DNA of 36,090 bases, from the NCBI GenBank assembly GCA_009929525.1, contig SAAH01000030.1, positions 1 to 36,090 on the forward strand. Reading direction: 5' to 3'. Positions within the stretch are counted from its first letter, which is position 1. Every line of letters starts with the position of its first letter. The notes below the pieces were generated by a model, which made no database searches, had not been told where the DNA came from, and worked only from the letters and a program-made list of their open reading frames with translations. Shown here one piece after another: positions 15,063-24,792 of this stretch. The DNA comes from Clostridia bacterium (GTDB lineage: Bacteria > Bacillota > Clostridia > Lachnospirales > Lachnospiraceae). The position numbers and the translations under genes are program-made.

Positions 15063-17888
15063 CTATCTCCTGCCCTTTTTCAAAGACAATGCAATTGCTT
15101 TATACACTTTATCCGGCTCGATCGGCTTCGACAAATGTCCATTCATCCCTGCCTGTAAAGACTTCTTTTCATCCTCATCAAATGCGTTTGCCGTCATCGC
15201 AAAGATCGGTATCTCTTTTGCATCCTCTCTGTCCAGACGTCTGATGGCTATTGTTGCTTCCAGGCCATCCATTACCGGCATACGGATATCCATCAGGATC
15301 ACGTCATATTCTCCCGGCTCCGAACTCGCAAAAATATCAAATGCCTTCTTGCCGTCCTCTGCACATACAACATTCATCCTCTTCTTCTGCAGGAGTTTCA
15401 TGGCGATTTCCCGATTTAGCTTATGGTCATCCACCAGCAGTGCCTTCTTTCCATCCAGCACTTCATTCATCCACTCATCTGTATCCTTCCTGCGCTCATC
15501 CTTCATCACACGATACTCATATGGGAAATCTATGATAAACCTGCTGCCCTTTCCAAGTTCGCTTTCTGCCTTTATAGAACCGCCCATAGTATCAAGGATC
15601 GTCTTCACAAGGGAAAGCCCAAGACCGGTACCGTCCACTTTGCTTGAATATTTATTTGTCTCCTGTTCAAAAGGTTCAAACATCCTTTTCATGAATTCTT
15701 CGCTCATGCCGCATCCACTGTCACTTATTATGATCTGGTCTACACTCCGCTCCTTATCAAAATACTTATTCTTGATAGAGATTGAGATTTTCCCATTTAT
15801 ATCAGTAAACTTGTATGCATTATTCAACAGATTGATCAATACCTGCTTTACTCTCAGTATATCCACATAGTACTGCAGTTCGTCTATCTGTGAAATATCC
15901 GGATATACAAACTCTATATTTTTCCCTTCCATCAAAGGCTTCATCATAGCGATCACAGAGTTAAATATATCTTTCGCATATACCCAGTCCGGATGTAGTT
16001 CAAACTTTCCGCTGTCTATCCTGGACATATCCAGAACATCATTGATCAGACCCAGGAGATACTGGGAAGAATCATCAATTTTATCCAGATAATCCCTTGT
16101 ATCTTCCGGATTATCCTCCACATCCTTAGCCAGCCCCGTCATACCTATGATCGCATTCATCGGTGTTCTTATCTCATGAGACATGCTCGATAAAAACTTC
16201 CCTTTTGCGTCATTGGCTTTATCGGCCAATGTTACAGCTTCCGCTAACTGGACGTTCTTAAGTTCAATCTCCTGATTTTTCTTTTTCATCACTGCCGCAT
16301 GAATGAATGAAAATATGATCGCTGCAATTAAAAATGCCACAACCACCAATACCAAAATCACTATACCCGGATGTTCCATCATCACCGACACGATATCCTG
16401 CTTCTGTGCTCTTATGGAAGTCTCTCGAAACAAGGCATCTATCTCATCTTCACTGACCGCATTCAGCCCTTTCATCATAACAGAAAACAGCGCTGGATCC
16501 GCATATTTTGATACCCCTATCGACAGAGAATACTTCATTGTTTGAGATATAGCAAAAGACAGCTTATTATTTTCACGCTGAGACTGATAGTATTCACTCT
16601 CATAAGAACTCATACAAGTCAGATCCGCTTTTCCCTCACGGACTGCTTCCAGACATGCTTCCATATCCGGATATTCTACATAGCTGTAACTTCCACCATA
16701 TGTCTCCTCATAAAGACCGGAAAGGTAATACCCGCCAACTACAGCCATCACACCCCTATTTTTATCATACCCGCCTCTTCTGGCTTCCACTACCGTAATA
16801 TCCGCAAATGACGGTGTCAGGCTTATATTATATCCGGAAGCCCATATGTAATCATAGGGAAGGCTCGCATAGATCATTGCTGTGCCATCTTCTCCCATCT
16901 GTTCCAATGAAGAAGGGGATGTCTCGGCAAACGAAAATAAAAGCCCTGTATGCGCCGAAATACGATCATAAATATCTGCGATCGTCCCGGCAAATTTTCC
17001 ATTTTCATCCGTATATGACAGTGGGTAATTCTCGGCATCATATACAACTGTAACTCTTGGATTATCCTGTATATACTTTTTTTCTTCTGCAGTGAGAATG
17101 ACATTATTATCAGCAACATTACTATAATATTTTTCTTCCAGTCTGACTTCAAAGTCCGGATCATTCGTCTTAACACTTACCATCGCATGATTCAGTTCAC
17201 GAAGCAGATCAGTCTCATCCTCCGGAACCGCAAAGAAATAATCCTCCGGTGCAAATTTTGCAATAATGTGAAGCTGGGTATCCTGGCTTCTTGTGACTAT
17301 CCTTGCATCCACTTCCCCTGCTTCCAGTGCAGCCACGACTCCTTCCTGGGTATCATAGTATAGGATCTCCGGCTGAAAATCATTTTCATCACAGTACTCC
17401 AAAAACTTTCCATTGTAGATATTGGACTTTTCAAGCCCTATGGTAAGATCATTAAAAGCTGCATAGTCCTCATAAGCGATCTGAAGATTGTTGTCATTCG
17501 TTGCAAGATATGCACAGTTTGTCCCGGAAGAAGAACTGGAATAATTCAGATAAGGTTCTCTTTCTCCTGTCTGAGCTACATTATTCATCAGATCCAGTTT
17601 TCCCTCTTCCAACATGGATACACCCTCTGAAAATGTGACCCGCACGAACTCGTATTCCCAATTTGCGTACTGAGCCAGCGCCAGCATATATTCGTAGCTG
17701 TATCCGCTGTAACTGTCTGTCACAGAATCATATTCCTGAAAGCTTGGCGCAGTATAATATCCCACGCGGACAACTCTCTTTTCACTGCTTTTTGTATCTT
17801 CCGCCGCTGATACCTGATAGGAAACACAGCATAACAAAAGCATGAAAGAAATGATCAGTAATATGTATTTTTTAGTTTTTTCTGCCAT
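15063..17888 (-). CDS. BvgS-like hybrid histidine kinase with two solute-binding domains
   Basis: After a signal peptide or first helix (1-29), residues about 38-260 and 280-500 form two tandem SBP_bac_3-type (amino-acid-binding) sensor domains outside the cell, as in BvgS/EvgS. One membrane helix (about 520-545) and a short coiled coil lead to HisKA with the phospho-His in [10 protein letters not shown], a HATPase_c domain (NNAYKF, GTGLGLS) and one C-terminal receiver with Asp in LMDIRMP. No HPt domain is attached. The likely input is a small molecule, such as an amino acid or related compound. I chose ATG 17888 because GGAAGGAG lies eight bases upstream. Length is 941 residues. It is the second gene of the operon, 47 bp after the first kinase. 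Confidence 0.92.
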   Translation of the reverse strand: MAEKTKKYILLIISFMLLLCCVSYQVSAAEDTKSSEKRVVRVGYYTAPSFQEYDSVTDSYSGYSYEYMLALAQYANWEYEFVRVTFSEGVSMLEEGKLDLMNNVAQTGEREPYLNYSSSSSGTNCAYLATNDNNLQIAYEDYAAFNDLTIGLEKSNIYNGKFLEYCDENDFQPEILYYDTQEGVVAALEAGEVDARIVTRSQDTQLHIIAKFAPEDYFFAVPEDETDLLRELNHAMVSVKTNDPDFEVRLEEKYYSNVADNNVILTAEEKKYIQDNPRVTVVYDAENYPLSYTDENGKFAGTIADIYDRISAHTGLLFSFAETSPSSLEQMGEDGTAMIYASLPYDYIWASGYNISLTPSFADITVVEARRGGYDKNRGVMAVVGGYYLSGLYEETYGGSYSYVEYPDMEACLEAVREGKADLTCMSSYESEYYQSQRENNKLSFAISQTMKYSLSIGVSKYADPALFSVMMKGLNAVSEDEIDALFRETSIRAQKQDIVSVMMEHPGIVILVLVVVAFLIAAIIFSFIHAAVMKKKNQEIELKNVQLAEAVTLADKANDAKGKFLSSMSHEIRTPMNAIIGMTGLAKDVEDNPEDTRDYLDKIDDSSQYLLGLINDVLDMSRIDSGKFELHPDWVYAKDIFNSVIAMMKPLMEGKNIEFVYPDISQIDELQYYVDILRVKQVLINLLNNAYKFTDINGKISISIKNKYFDKERSVDQIIISDSGCGMSEEFMKRMFEPFEQETNKYSSKVDGTGLGLSLVKTILDTMGGSIKAESELGKGSRFIIDFPYEYRVMKDERRKDTDEWMNEVLDGKKALLVDDHKLNREIAMKLLQKKRMNVVCAEDGKKAFDIFASSEPGEYDVILMDIRMPVMDGLEATIAIRRLDREDAKEIPIFAMTANAFDEDEKKSLQAGMNGHLSKPIEPDKVYKAIALSLKKGRR

Positions 17889-17935
17889 ATGCTGTGCTCC
17901 TTCCCGTATCATTCCAGCCTTTCATAACTCAGCTC

Positions 17936-20929
17936 TTACTTGGCTGGTTCATTATCAATACTTCTGTCTGCACTCTCATTTTCTTTTTCTCCAGTAAGTC
18001 TGCTGAGTGCATCGAACAGATGCTCATAACTGATCGGTTTTGCTATATGATCGTTCATTCCAGCCGCCAGTGCCGCTGTCACATCTGAAGTAAATGCATT
18101 TGCTGTCATAGCGATGACCGGGATCGTTGCTGCTCTCGGATGCTCACTCTTTCGGATAGCCCTTGTTGCCTCATATCCGTCCATTACCGGCATCTGTACA
18201 TCCATCAGGATCGCATCATATTCATTTGGATCAGATCCTACGAATGCATCAAGTGCTTCTTTTCCATTTACTGCCGGTGTTACCTTCAGCCCTGCCTTTG
18301 TAAGGATATCCAGGGCGATTTCCATATTCATCTCGTTATCTTCAGCCAAAAGCACATGCATGCCATGGAAATCTACTTTTCGTTTTTCTTTTCTCTTTTC
18401 CTCTGCAGGTTCGTATTTGCCATAGGTATTTACCAGAAGATCAAATAGTGTCGATTGGAATAACGGTTTGGATATGATCTTATTTACCCCGGCTTTTCTG
18501 GCCTCATCGATAATAGATGAATAATCATAGGATGTGGCTATGATGATCGGAATCTCTGAACCGCAGACATCTCTGATCTGTTTTGCAGTCTCCAATCCAT
18601 CCATCTCTGCCATATTCCAGTCTATTATACAAAAATCATATGGATATTCTGTGGTCAATCTGTTTTTTACTCTTCTTACTGCTTTTTTTCCACTCGTCAC
18701 GATATCACACTTTACACCGCATCGATCAAGCAGCTTTTGGATATATTCACAGGCGTTCTGCTCATCATCCACTACCAGGGCTCTCAGTTTTGAGAAGCTT
18801 TCTGTCGTAAGATGTGCCACACGTTTCTCCTTCGATATTCCAAATGCCAGCAGTACAGTAAATTTAGTCCCCTGCCCCTGAACACTTTCCACTTCTATGC
18901 TTCCGCCCATCATCTTCACCAGATTGTAACTGATGGACAACCCAAGGCCTGTACCTCCATAATTCTTAGCTGTAGATGCACTCTCCTGCTCGAACGGATG
19001 GAATATCCTCTTCTTATATTCTTCACTCATTCCGATTCCGGTATCCGATACAGTAAACTGCATATGTACTTTTTCCTCGTGGACACCCACCTGTCTGATA
19101 TCCAGACGGACTTCCTGTCCTTCCGATGTAAACTTCACTGCATTCGACAAAAGATTCAGCATGATCTGATTTACCCTCAGCGAATCACCACGGACCCATT
19201 CCTCCGTCAGTCCCTGGATACTCACATCGAATTTGACACCTTTATTTTTAGCCTGAGCGTAGAAAATAGTGGTAAGTGAATGAACCATCTGTGTCAGATC
19301 AAAGTCATCCTCCGCTATCTTCATACGTCCGCTTTCTATAGAAGATATGTCCAGTACATCATTTATAATAGAAAGTAAATGTCTTGATGCGATCGCTGAC
19401 TGTTCCAGACAGTGTGCTACTTTCTCTGTATCTTCTTTTTCATCCTTAGCGATATCAAGGTAACCGATCACTGCATTAAGAGGCGTTCTGATCTCATGGC
19501 TCATCCTAGACATGAAGTCTCCTTTGGCCTGGCTGGCACTCTCTGCCTGCTTCAGCGCATCCTTCAGGATTGCCGCATCTTCCGATACATCCTTACACAA
19601 AATACCCACCGTTTCTTTTCCATCGATAACGGATGCCAGACGGCTTACTTCTATCGTACTCGGCTGGTAATTACCATCCTCTTTTTTCCAATTCAGCATA
19701 AATCTATGAGATTTCAGCTTATACATATGCGAAAATGATCTTCTCAAAGCCTCTGGAGAAATGAAATCTTCAAACTGAGAAATCTCCACTTCATCTGTAA
19801 TTCTGTCTTTGAATACATTATACAGGCTCACATAGGAATCATCCGGACATAACCTATGTGCTTTTTCATTTCCATAGAAGCTCATATTTTCCATATCCAC
19901 ATAGAATCTCTCCTGGAAAGCCGCATTTGAAAGAGCTGTAAGTCTTTCATCTCTTCCCTTAAACTCTCTCAAGCTGTTTTTATTCCTATGATACAGATGT
20001 ATCACAAAATAAATCATAAAAATAACAAGCAGCGTAATGGCAAGAAAATCATGGATAAAAACAGACCAAAATGGTATCATCATACACGTAGTATTTCCCA
20101 ATTCATCCTGACTTGTATACAGATACACGATTGATCCGTCTACCATCTTTAATTCCATTTGATCCATCTTTAGAGAAGCTTTATCTACCATATCACATAG
20201 ATTCTGACTGATCACGTCATCTGCTTCAAAAACATTATGGGCGAATTCATCACTGTTATTGCTGCTGAGGATATATCCATCCGGATCATACAAAAGAAGT
20301 CTTGTTCCCGTGTACATCGGATGTCGCTCCTGCATCAGTTCCTTGATTTCCTTTGTCTTAATATCATAATCCACGTAAATTTCATCATTGTATTTTTTCA
20401 CGATACTAAGCAGAATATATGGTTCTGAATCTGAAACCTGAGAATCCAAGAATGTGACATATGGTGCTACTATGGCTGTCTTTCCATCAGCCTCTTCCGC
20501 AGTCTGATACCAACGTCTGGTCGTCGGATCATAATCCGAATAATCGCCATACGACCAGCTTCGGGCAAAATCTCCCTTATAGGTAAAACTGATCCCATCA
20601 TATATATCTGAACCCATCGCCTCGCTAAGAGGTTCATCCTGACTTTTCAGCCAGGCATCCATCTCTTCAAAAGATGGATTTTCCTTTATTTTCTCCGATA
20701 CCTGATGATATGCCGTATCAAAGAGTCTCACATATTCTTCCATTAAGATATTGTAATCTGACTTCACATCTGACGCGTAGGCTTCCGCCTGATCAGCCAG
20801 ATTCGTTATGCTTATTACAATTACAACAATTGCTATACAGCAGGTAAAGATGATTTCCAGGATCAATGCCCTCTTATTATTCATTATCTGCTGTATATAC
20901 TTCTCATCCAAGTTGTTTTTATCACTCAT
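17936..20929 (-). CDS. Hybrid histidine kinase with Cache-type extracellular sensor and two receivers
   Basis: Two membrane helices (about 21-43 and 290-315) enclose an extracellular sensor with dCache features: DPTTRRWYQTA, APYVTFLDSQVSDSEP and a second small lobe. A PAS-like region (about 340-470), HisKA (phospho-His in [10 protein letters not shown]), HATPase_c (SNAVKF, GTGLGLS) and two receivers with Asp in IIDWNMAEMD and LMDVQMP follow. At 997 residues it is the largest kinase here. The C-terminal half closely resembles the soluble kinase at 5029-6990, including the twin receivers. There is no HPt. GGGGGAAG about six bases before the ATG supports the start. It is the first gene of the operon and carries two upstream promoters. 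Confidence 0.93.
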   Translation of the reverse strand: MSDKNNLDEKYIQQIMNNKRALILEIIFTCCIAIVVIVISITNLADQAEAYASDVKSDYNILMEEYVRLFDTAYHQVSEKIKENPSFEEMDAWLKSQDEPLSEAMGSDIYDGISFTYKGDFARSWSYGDYSDYDPTTRRWYQTAEEADGKTAIVAPYVTFLDSQVSDSEPYILLSIVKKYNDEIYVDYDIKTKEIKELMQERHPMYTGTRLLLYDPDGYILSSNNSDEFAHNVFEADDVISQNLCDMVDKASLKMDQMELKMVDGSIVYLYTSQDELGNTTCMMIPFWSVFIHDFLAITLLVIFMIYFVIHLYHRNKNSLREFKGRDERLTALSNAAFQERFYVDMENMSFYGNEKAHRLCPDDSYVSLYNVFKDRITDEVEISQFEDFISPEALRRSFSHMYKLKSHRFMLNWKKEDGNYQPSTIEVSRLASVIDGKETVGILCKDVSEDAAILKDALKQAESASQAKGDFMSRMSHEIRTPLNAVIGYLDIAKDEKEDTEKVAHCLEQSAIASRHLLSIINDVLDISSIESGRMKIAEDDFDLTQMVHSLTTIFYAQAKNKGVKFDVSIQGLTEEWVRGDSLRVNQIMLNLLSNAVKFTSEGQEVRLDIRQVGVHEEKVHMQFTVSDTGIGMSEEYKKRIFHPFEQESASTAKNYGGTGLGLSISYNLVKMMGGSIEVESVQGQGTKFTVLLAFGISKEKRVAHLTTESFSKLRALVVDDEQNACEYIQKLLDRCGVKCDIVTSGKKAVRRVKNRLTTEYPYDFCIIDWNMAEMDGLETAKQIRDVCGSEIPIIIATSYDYSSIIDEARKAGVNKIISKPLFQSTLFDLLVNTYGKYEPAEEKRKEKRKVDFHGMHVLLAEDNEMNMEIALDILTKAGLKVTPAVNGKEALDAFVGSDPNEYDAILMDVQMPVMDGYEATRAIRKSEHPRAATIPVIAMTANAFTSDVTAALAAGMNDHIAKPISYEHLFDALSRLTGEKENESADRSIDNEPAK

Positions 20930-20964
20930 ATCACTTCCCCCTTTTCCCTTACGGGTATAAAGCC

Positions 20965-20993
20965 ATTATATGCTTAATCCAGAAAGCCTTCAA
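20965..20993 (-). promoter_or_regulatory. Proximal promoter of the kinase-sigma operon
   Basis: On the minus strand TTGAAG (20993-20988) and a perfect TATAAT (20970-20965) are separated by 17 bp, about 35 bp before the start codon of the first kinase. Confidence 0.8.
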
Positions 20994-21061
20994 GAATCAG
21001 ACTCTTTGTTTTTCCAAATATTCCCTCCGGCAGATTTTTCTGGTTTCAATCATATATAGTC

Positions 21062-21090
21062 ATTATAATCTTTATAAGAAGGCTCTTCAA
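21062..21090 (-). promoter_or_regulatory. Distal promoter of the kinase-sigma operon
   Basis: A second TTGAAG (21090-21085) with a perfect TATAAT (21067-21062) at 17-bp spacing lies 97 bp upstream of the first. The two promoters have identical hexamers and spacing but different spacers. Confidence 0.75.
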
Positions 21091-21109
21091 TGAGAACGTC
21101 TGTAAAATA

Positions 21110-21152
21110 ATGTAAAAAAGAGTGGGCTGGGACTGTACCCGGCTCACTCTTT
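21110..21152 (-). terminator. Terminator of the pilus operon
   Basis: The minus-strand transcript can fold AAAGAGTGAGCCGGG with its partner into a 15-bp stem (two G-U pairs) around a six-base loop, followed by a TTTTTTACATT tract. It lies 26 bp beyond the stop of the last pilus gene. Confidence 0.85.
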
Positions 21153-21178
21153 ACATCACATCCATTTTTATTTGTCGA

Positions 21179-21832
21179 TCATTTTAATACCACAGATTTG
21201 CGGTTGTGATCCGATGAGCTACTTTTCCTCCTCTTTACGGAGCAAGCCATCAAGAATCCCGATGAAATGAGCAATGCTGCCAGATAAAAATCATATCCTG
21301 TGGTATCCCCTGTCTTCACAGGTTTTGTATCTGACTGCGTGTTCTCTTTCCGGCTCTGATAATTGTTGGTAAAAACCATGTTCTCCCATTTTCCCTGCTG
21401 CCCGTCTTTTCCTATGATCATATAAGCTTCCTGCTCATACAAACTGTCTTTGTTGAGTACAGCGATCTTCAGCGTATAAACAGAGGAATCATATTGACAA
21501 TTTTTCTGCGTTCCAGTTTTCTGCGATATCCTATAATAATATTCTCCCACCCCCGGAAAATAAATGGTCCCAAAACTTGCTGTTCCCTCTGCCGGTGCTT
21601 TGATCTCCATCTTGTCGTCCACACTGCCCTGGGGCATAGGATTGATCGGATCAAGTGCCTGCAGGATATAAATATTGTCAGATGCTGAACTTGGCTTTTC
21701 TCCCGTGATCACGCTGTTTACTGACACTTTTACAGAAGCGCCTGTCTCTGCCTGCACGACATCAAAAGAGGAAAAGATCACGAAGACCACGCATATGACC
21801 GCCAGCACTATTTCTCCGCCTTTTCTTTTCAT
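21179..21832 (-). CDS. Minor/basal pilin, degenerate Spy0128/FctA-like isopeptide domain, VKTG sorting signal
   Basis: This 217-residue surface protein has a signal peptide (1-28), one pilin isopeptide-linker-type domain (about 32-158), and a sortase signal VKTG (172-175) followed by a hydrophobic helix and KRRK tail. The domain keeps the usual start of the YxYxI strand (EYYYRIS), the YDSSVYTLKIAV strand and the C-terminal FTNNY Asn. At the position of the catalytic Glu it has Gln104, and no Lys occurs at the usual site (V38-N39-S40). Self-crosslinking is therefore doubtful, which would fit a basal or linker subunit. AGGAGG precedes the ATG by ten bases. It is the last gene of the pilus operon, just after sortase B. 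Confidence 0.82.
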   Translation of the reverse strand: MKRKGGEIVLAVICVVFVIFSSFDVVQAETGASVKVSVNSVITGEKPSSASDNIYILQALDPINPMPQGSVDDKMEIKAPAEGTASFGTIYFPGVGEYYYRISQKTGTQKNCQYDSSVYTLKIAVLNKDSLYEQEAYMIIGKDGQQGKWENMVFTNNYQSRKENTQSDTKPVKTGDTTGYDFYLAALLISSGFLMACSVKRRKSSSSDHNRKSVVLK

Positions 21833-21854
21833 GTTTCCTGTTCCTCCTCTTTTC

Positions 21855-22598
21855 TCATTCAGGCCTGATCTTTCCGATCAGCACTGCCCTTTTTGTTCCC
21901 ATTGCCTCTGTACAAGTGGATAATGCAATGATCTGGTCCGACGCCGTTATCCCCGACTCCCGGTAATATACCGCTTCCTGCTTTATATAAGATAGCAGTA
22001 CACCCATCTCTTCTTCAGACTGAGACACCGGTGTATACAGATACGGATCATGCCCGTCTGCATCCAAATATGCAAAAAACTCAATCGGGTATGCCACATC
22101 ACCTGGAAGCATAAGTTTCCCCGTCTTATGTCCTTCAAAAAAATCCTTTTTCTGAAATTCCAGAACATCACTGAACATAGCACCCATCGCCATATGATGT
22201 CCAAATAATATATTGTATCTATCTACAAACTCCCTGCTGTTTCGATAATCCAGAAAGACGCTTCCTGCTGCAGAATATTCACCAAATGCATCCTTATCAA
22301 GATATTCCATATTGTCTTTTCCCTGAACCACCGGATAATCAATATTTGTATCATCTACTGTGATCCATGCACATACATCAGGATTGATCTTCATCAGTTC
22401 CTCAAGCCCCAGTTCATTTCCCGGTTTATATGGAAGCAGTCTTTCTGAAGATGCCCCATGTAAAAGCCGCCATGCATCATACAAAGCATAAGCACTAAAG
22501 AACAGCACAAGGATCATAAACAGCGCAATGATACGCCTGAATACTATATTTCCTGCCCGGGCAACGTGTCCGGGCAGGGTTAATCTTCTGTTCTCCAT
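21855..22598 (-). CDS. srtB: Class B sortase
   Basis: It is a membrane-anchored transpeptidase predicted to join pilin subunits and/or attach them to peptidoglycan. The N-terminal helix (about 20-40) faces the cytoplasm with its short basic end. Class B features are the catalytic H134 in LFGHHMA, C229 in ALSTC and R237 in GTKRAVL. Length is 247 residues, as expected. The gene is flanked on both sides by pilins carrying VTPTG and VKTG motifs; no other sortase is encoded in the window, so it may process both. The start is placed 17 bases after the major pilin stop; the ribosome binding site is weak, so translation may be coupled. Confidence 0.93.
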   Translation of the reverse strand: MENRRLTLPGHVARAGNIVFRRIIALFMILVLFFSAYALYDAWRLLHGASSERLLPYKPGNELGLEELMKINPDVCAWITVDDTNIDYPVVQGKDNMEYLDKDAFGEYSAAGSVFLDYRNSREFVDRYNILFGHHMAMGAMFSDVLEFQKKDFFEGHKTGKLMLPGDVAYPIEFFAYLDADGHDPYLYTPVSQSEEEMGVLLSYIKQEAVYYRESGITASDQIIALSTCTEAMGTKRAVLIGKIRPE

Positions 22599-22615
22599 CC
22601 ATTTTGGCCTGCATC

Positions 22616-24202
22616 TTACAGACCTGCTTCTACTCTGTTGCTTTTTTTCTTTTTCAGCAGTACATATGCTATGATGCCGATAAGGACTGCTCCTGCTGCC
22701 AATATGTAAGGAAGGATTGAGATGATCATACCAGTTGGTGTCACATAATCTTTGTAGTTGACATAATCGATCGTGATATCTTCCATCGTGCCGGCTTTCA
22801 CTTTCTGATCTGCTTCCGTTGCCGCTGTTCCTGTCTTTAATGTTCCTGCATCATCCTGGATACCCAGTGACTTCATTGTACCTGTAACTGTAAGTGCTGC
22901 ATTTTCTTTCGCTTCTTCAGGTCTTCCATTTGTTCCCACATTATCATTAAAGAGATATTTGCCGCCGTTTTCAGTAATCTTATCTTCCGTTTTATGTCCT
23001 GCTGTATAAGTTGCCATAGCGGTATAATCATTAGTACCTGCGTTCTCTGTTACCGTATAGCTTGCCTGATTAGATAAACCGATGATTTTAAATGAATATC
23101 CATCTTTCAAAGTCAGTGTTTCATTTGCATTATTAGTTGCTGTAAATGGTATGCCCGTTCCCAGTGCTGTCTCAGCCTGTTCCTTGGTCAATTCTGTCGT
23201 TCCCTTAAAATACTTGATCTCGAACTCATGATCTGCCACTCCGCCTTCAACACCAGGAGTCCATGCACCATCTGCTACATTGACGGTATATGTAAATTTA
23301 TCTTCTTTACTTGCATAGTTACCAGTTACCTTTTTTGATACACTCAGATCTTTTGTCTCATATATATTTGTAAATGGATATTTGATCGTCATGTTCGTCG
23401 GTACTGCATTATCCGGAGTACTTGTGATAGAAGTCTTTCCGGCTGCAGCATCATTTCCGTCTGCGGTTGCTTCCTCTGAAGTATTGTCTCCGTTGGGATT
23501 CCAACCCTCTGGTCTTGTTGTATCTGTTACGTCTGATTCATTACCCGTGATATCTCCGCCTGGCATATTAGCTGTACCTTTCCATGCAGTGATATTTGCG
23601 ATCGTTGTAAGTCCGCTTGGTGTGCCATCATCATTTAAAACATTCTTTACATAGACATTGATAAAGTAAGTATCTTCATCATAAGTCACACCGTCTGCTG
23701 TACTATCTTTTTTCTCTGTAACTGTATAAGTATAGACACCTGGTCTTGTGGCGTTCGCCTCATTCAGATTGTTCTGGATCGGAATCACAACGGTTCCGCT
23801 TCCACTCTTTGACCGTGCAGCACCCGCTGCTGCTGCATCTGGAGTTACAACTACAGTAGCTGTCCATTTGTTCGTACCATCTGCCGCTACTGTTGCTGTT
23901 CCGTTTGTACCATCTGTAAGATTTGGAGCCGGTACATCCGTTACAGCTTCATCTGTAATCTGATCACTTGCCGGAGAGAAAGAGATTCTTTCCAACTCCC
24001 ATGTAAAGCTGTCTTTTGTCGGAAGATTTCCTGTTCCATCCAGATAAAAATACTTGTTCAGATCGATCGTTGCTGTTGTAACCGGTGTAGCAGTAGTATC
24101 TGACACTGCTGCCATAGCTGTGATCCCTTTACCTAAAAACATCACTGCTGCTGTTGCTACTACCATCAATAATGACAGTATTCTTTTTTTCATTTTCATC
24201 AT
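22616..24202 (-). CDS. Major pilin with two isopeptide-type domains and VTPTG sorting signal
   Basis: The 528-residue product has a signal peptide (1-31), two beta-sandwich domains of the streptococcal pilin isopeptide-linker type, and a C-terminal VTPTG (487-491) followed by a hydrophobic helix and KKKK. Domain 1 (about 43-285) shows Lys50, the Glu in YTYTVTEKK, the YDEDTYFINVYV strand and the Asn in YPFTNIY. Domain 2 (about 290-485) shows VSKKVTG, Glu in YTVTENAG and Asn in DYVNYKD. Both thus keep a plausible Lys-Glu-Asn set for intramolecular bonds. Size, Ala/Thr-rich composition and place directly before sortase B suggest it is the shaft subunit. GAGGG lies just upstream of the start; either of two adjacent ATG codons could be used. 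Confidence 0.87.
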   Translation of the reverse strand: MMKMKKRILSLLMVVATAAVMFLGKGITAMAAVSDTTATPVTTATIDLNKYFYLDGTGNLPTKDSFTWELERISFSPASDQITDEAVTDVPAPNLTDGTNGTATVAADGTNKWTATVVVTPDAAAAGAARSKSGSGTVVIPIQNNLNEANATRPGVYTYTVTEKKDSTADGVTYDEDTYFINVYVKNVLNDDGTPSGLTTIANITAWKGTANMPGGDITGNESDVTDTTRPEGWNPNGDNTSEEATADGNDAAAGKTSITSTPDNAVPTNMTIKYPFTNIYETKDLSVSKKVTGNYASKEDKFTYTVNVADGAWTPGVEGGVADHEFEIKYFKGTTELTKEQAETALGTGIPFTATNNANETLTLKDGYSFKIIGLSNQASYTVTENAGTNDYTAMATYTAGHKTEDKITENGGKYLFNDNVGTNGRPEEAKENAALTVTGTMKSLGIQDDAGTLKTGTAATEADQKVKAGTMEDITIDYVNYKDYVTPTGMIISILPYILAAGAVLIGIIAYVLLKKKKSNRVEAGL

Positions 24203-24225
24203 TTTGTCCCTCGCTTTTTTGTTGT

Positions 24226-24792
24226 TTAGATTCCTCTTTTTCGAAAGAATCCGATTATTTTTCCTTCTATTTCATCGGCTTTTATCTCACCCAGTCTGCG
24301 GCTGTCCATAGCCGCCATGCGATAATCCCCGAGTATAAAGTATTCACCTTCCCCCACTGTATAAGGAAAGGTCAGAGTAGAATTCTCCTTCTTGGTCGGA
24401 TAGAATATCTCTTCCTGAGTAACTGATCCATTGATCAGGAGATCTCCCTCTTCATTCATATCTACTGTGTCACCTTCTGATGCAGTGATGCGGCCGTAAT
24501 AATGCACCCCGTCCTTTTCATAAAACACCACATCCGTCAGGACAAATGATCTGTCCAACCGGTAAAATAAAACCAGATCTCCATCCTTAAGTGACGGACT
24601 CATATCATTTCCTTCTGTTATATTAATTCCCCATACGAAACGGAACGCTGCCGTCAATATCAGCACAAGAAAAAATATTTTCCCAAGCAAATGATAAATC
24701 TCATCTGCCGAGTCGGCCTTCATCCTTTTTTGTGCAATAACCTCTTCGGGTGTCAACCTTTGTCTGCCTGTTTTTTTAGCCACCGGCACCAC
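24226..24792 (-). CDS. SipA-like signal peptidase I homologue lacking both catalytic residues
   Basis: The 188-residue protein has the signal peptidase I fold: a basic cytoplasmic start, one membrane helix (about 37-56), a box I segment GNDMSPSL, DLVLFYRL, box D-like HYYGRITASEGDTVDM, and the terminal GDYR and SRR boxes. In active enzymes box I has GDSMxPTL and box D has a Lys before Arg. Here these positions are Asp63 and Gly100. The same pair of changes is known from streptococcal SipA, a non-proteolytic partner needed for pilus polymerisation. By analogy this protein probably helps sortase B assemble the pilus. The start is a GTG with AAGGA 5-6 bases upstream, overlapping the preceding gene by 17 bp; the next GTG or Met24 are alternatives. 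Confidence 0.85.
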   Translation of the reverse strand: MVPVAKKTGRQRLTPEEVIAQKRMKADSADEIYHLLGKIFFLVLILTAAFRFVWGINITEGNDMSPSLKDGDLVLFYRLDRSFVLTDVVFYEKDGVHYYGRITASEGDTVDMNEEGDLLINGSVTQEEIFYPTKKENSTLTFPYTVGEGEYFILGDYRMAAMDSRRLGEIKADEIEGKIIGFFRKRGI

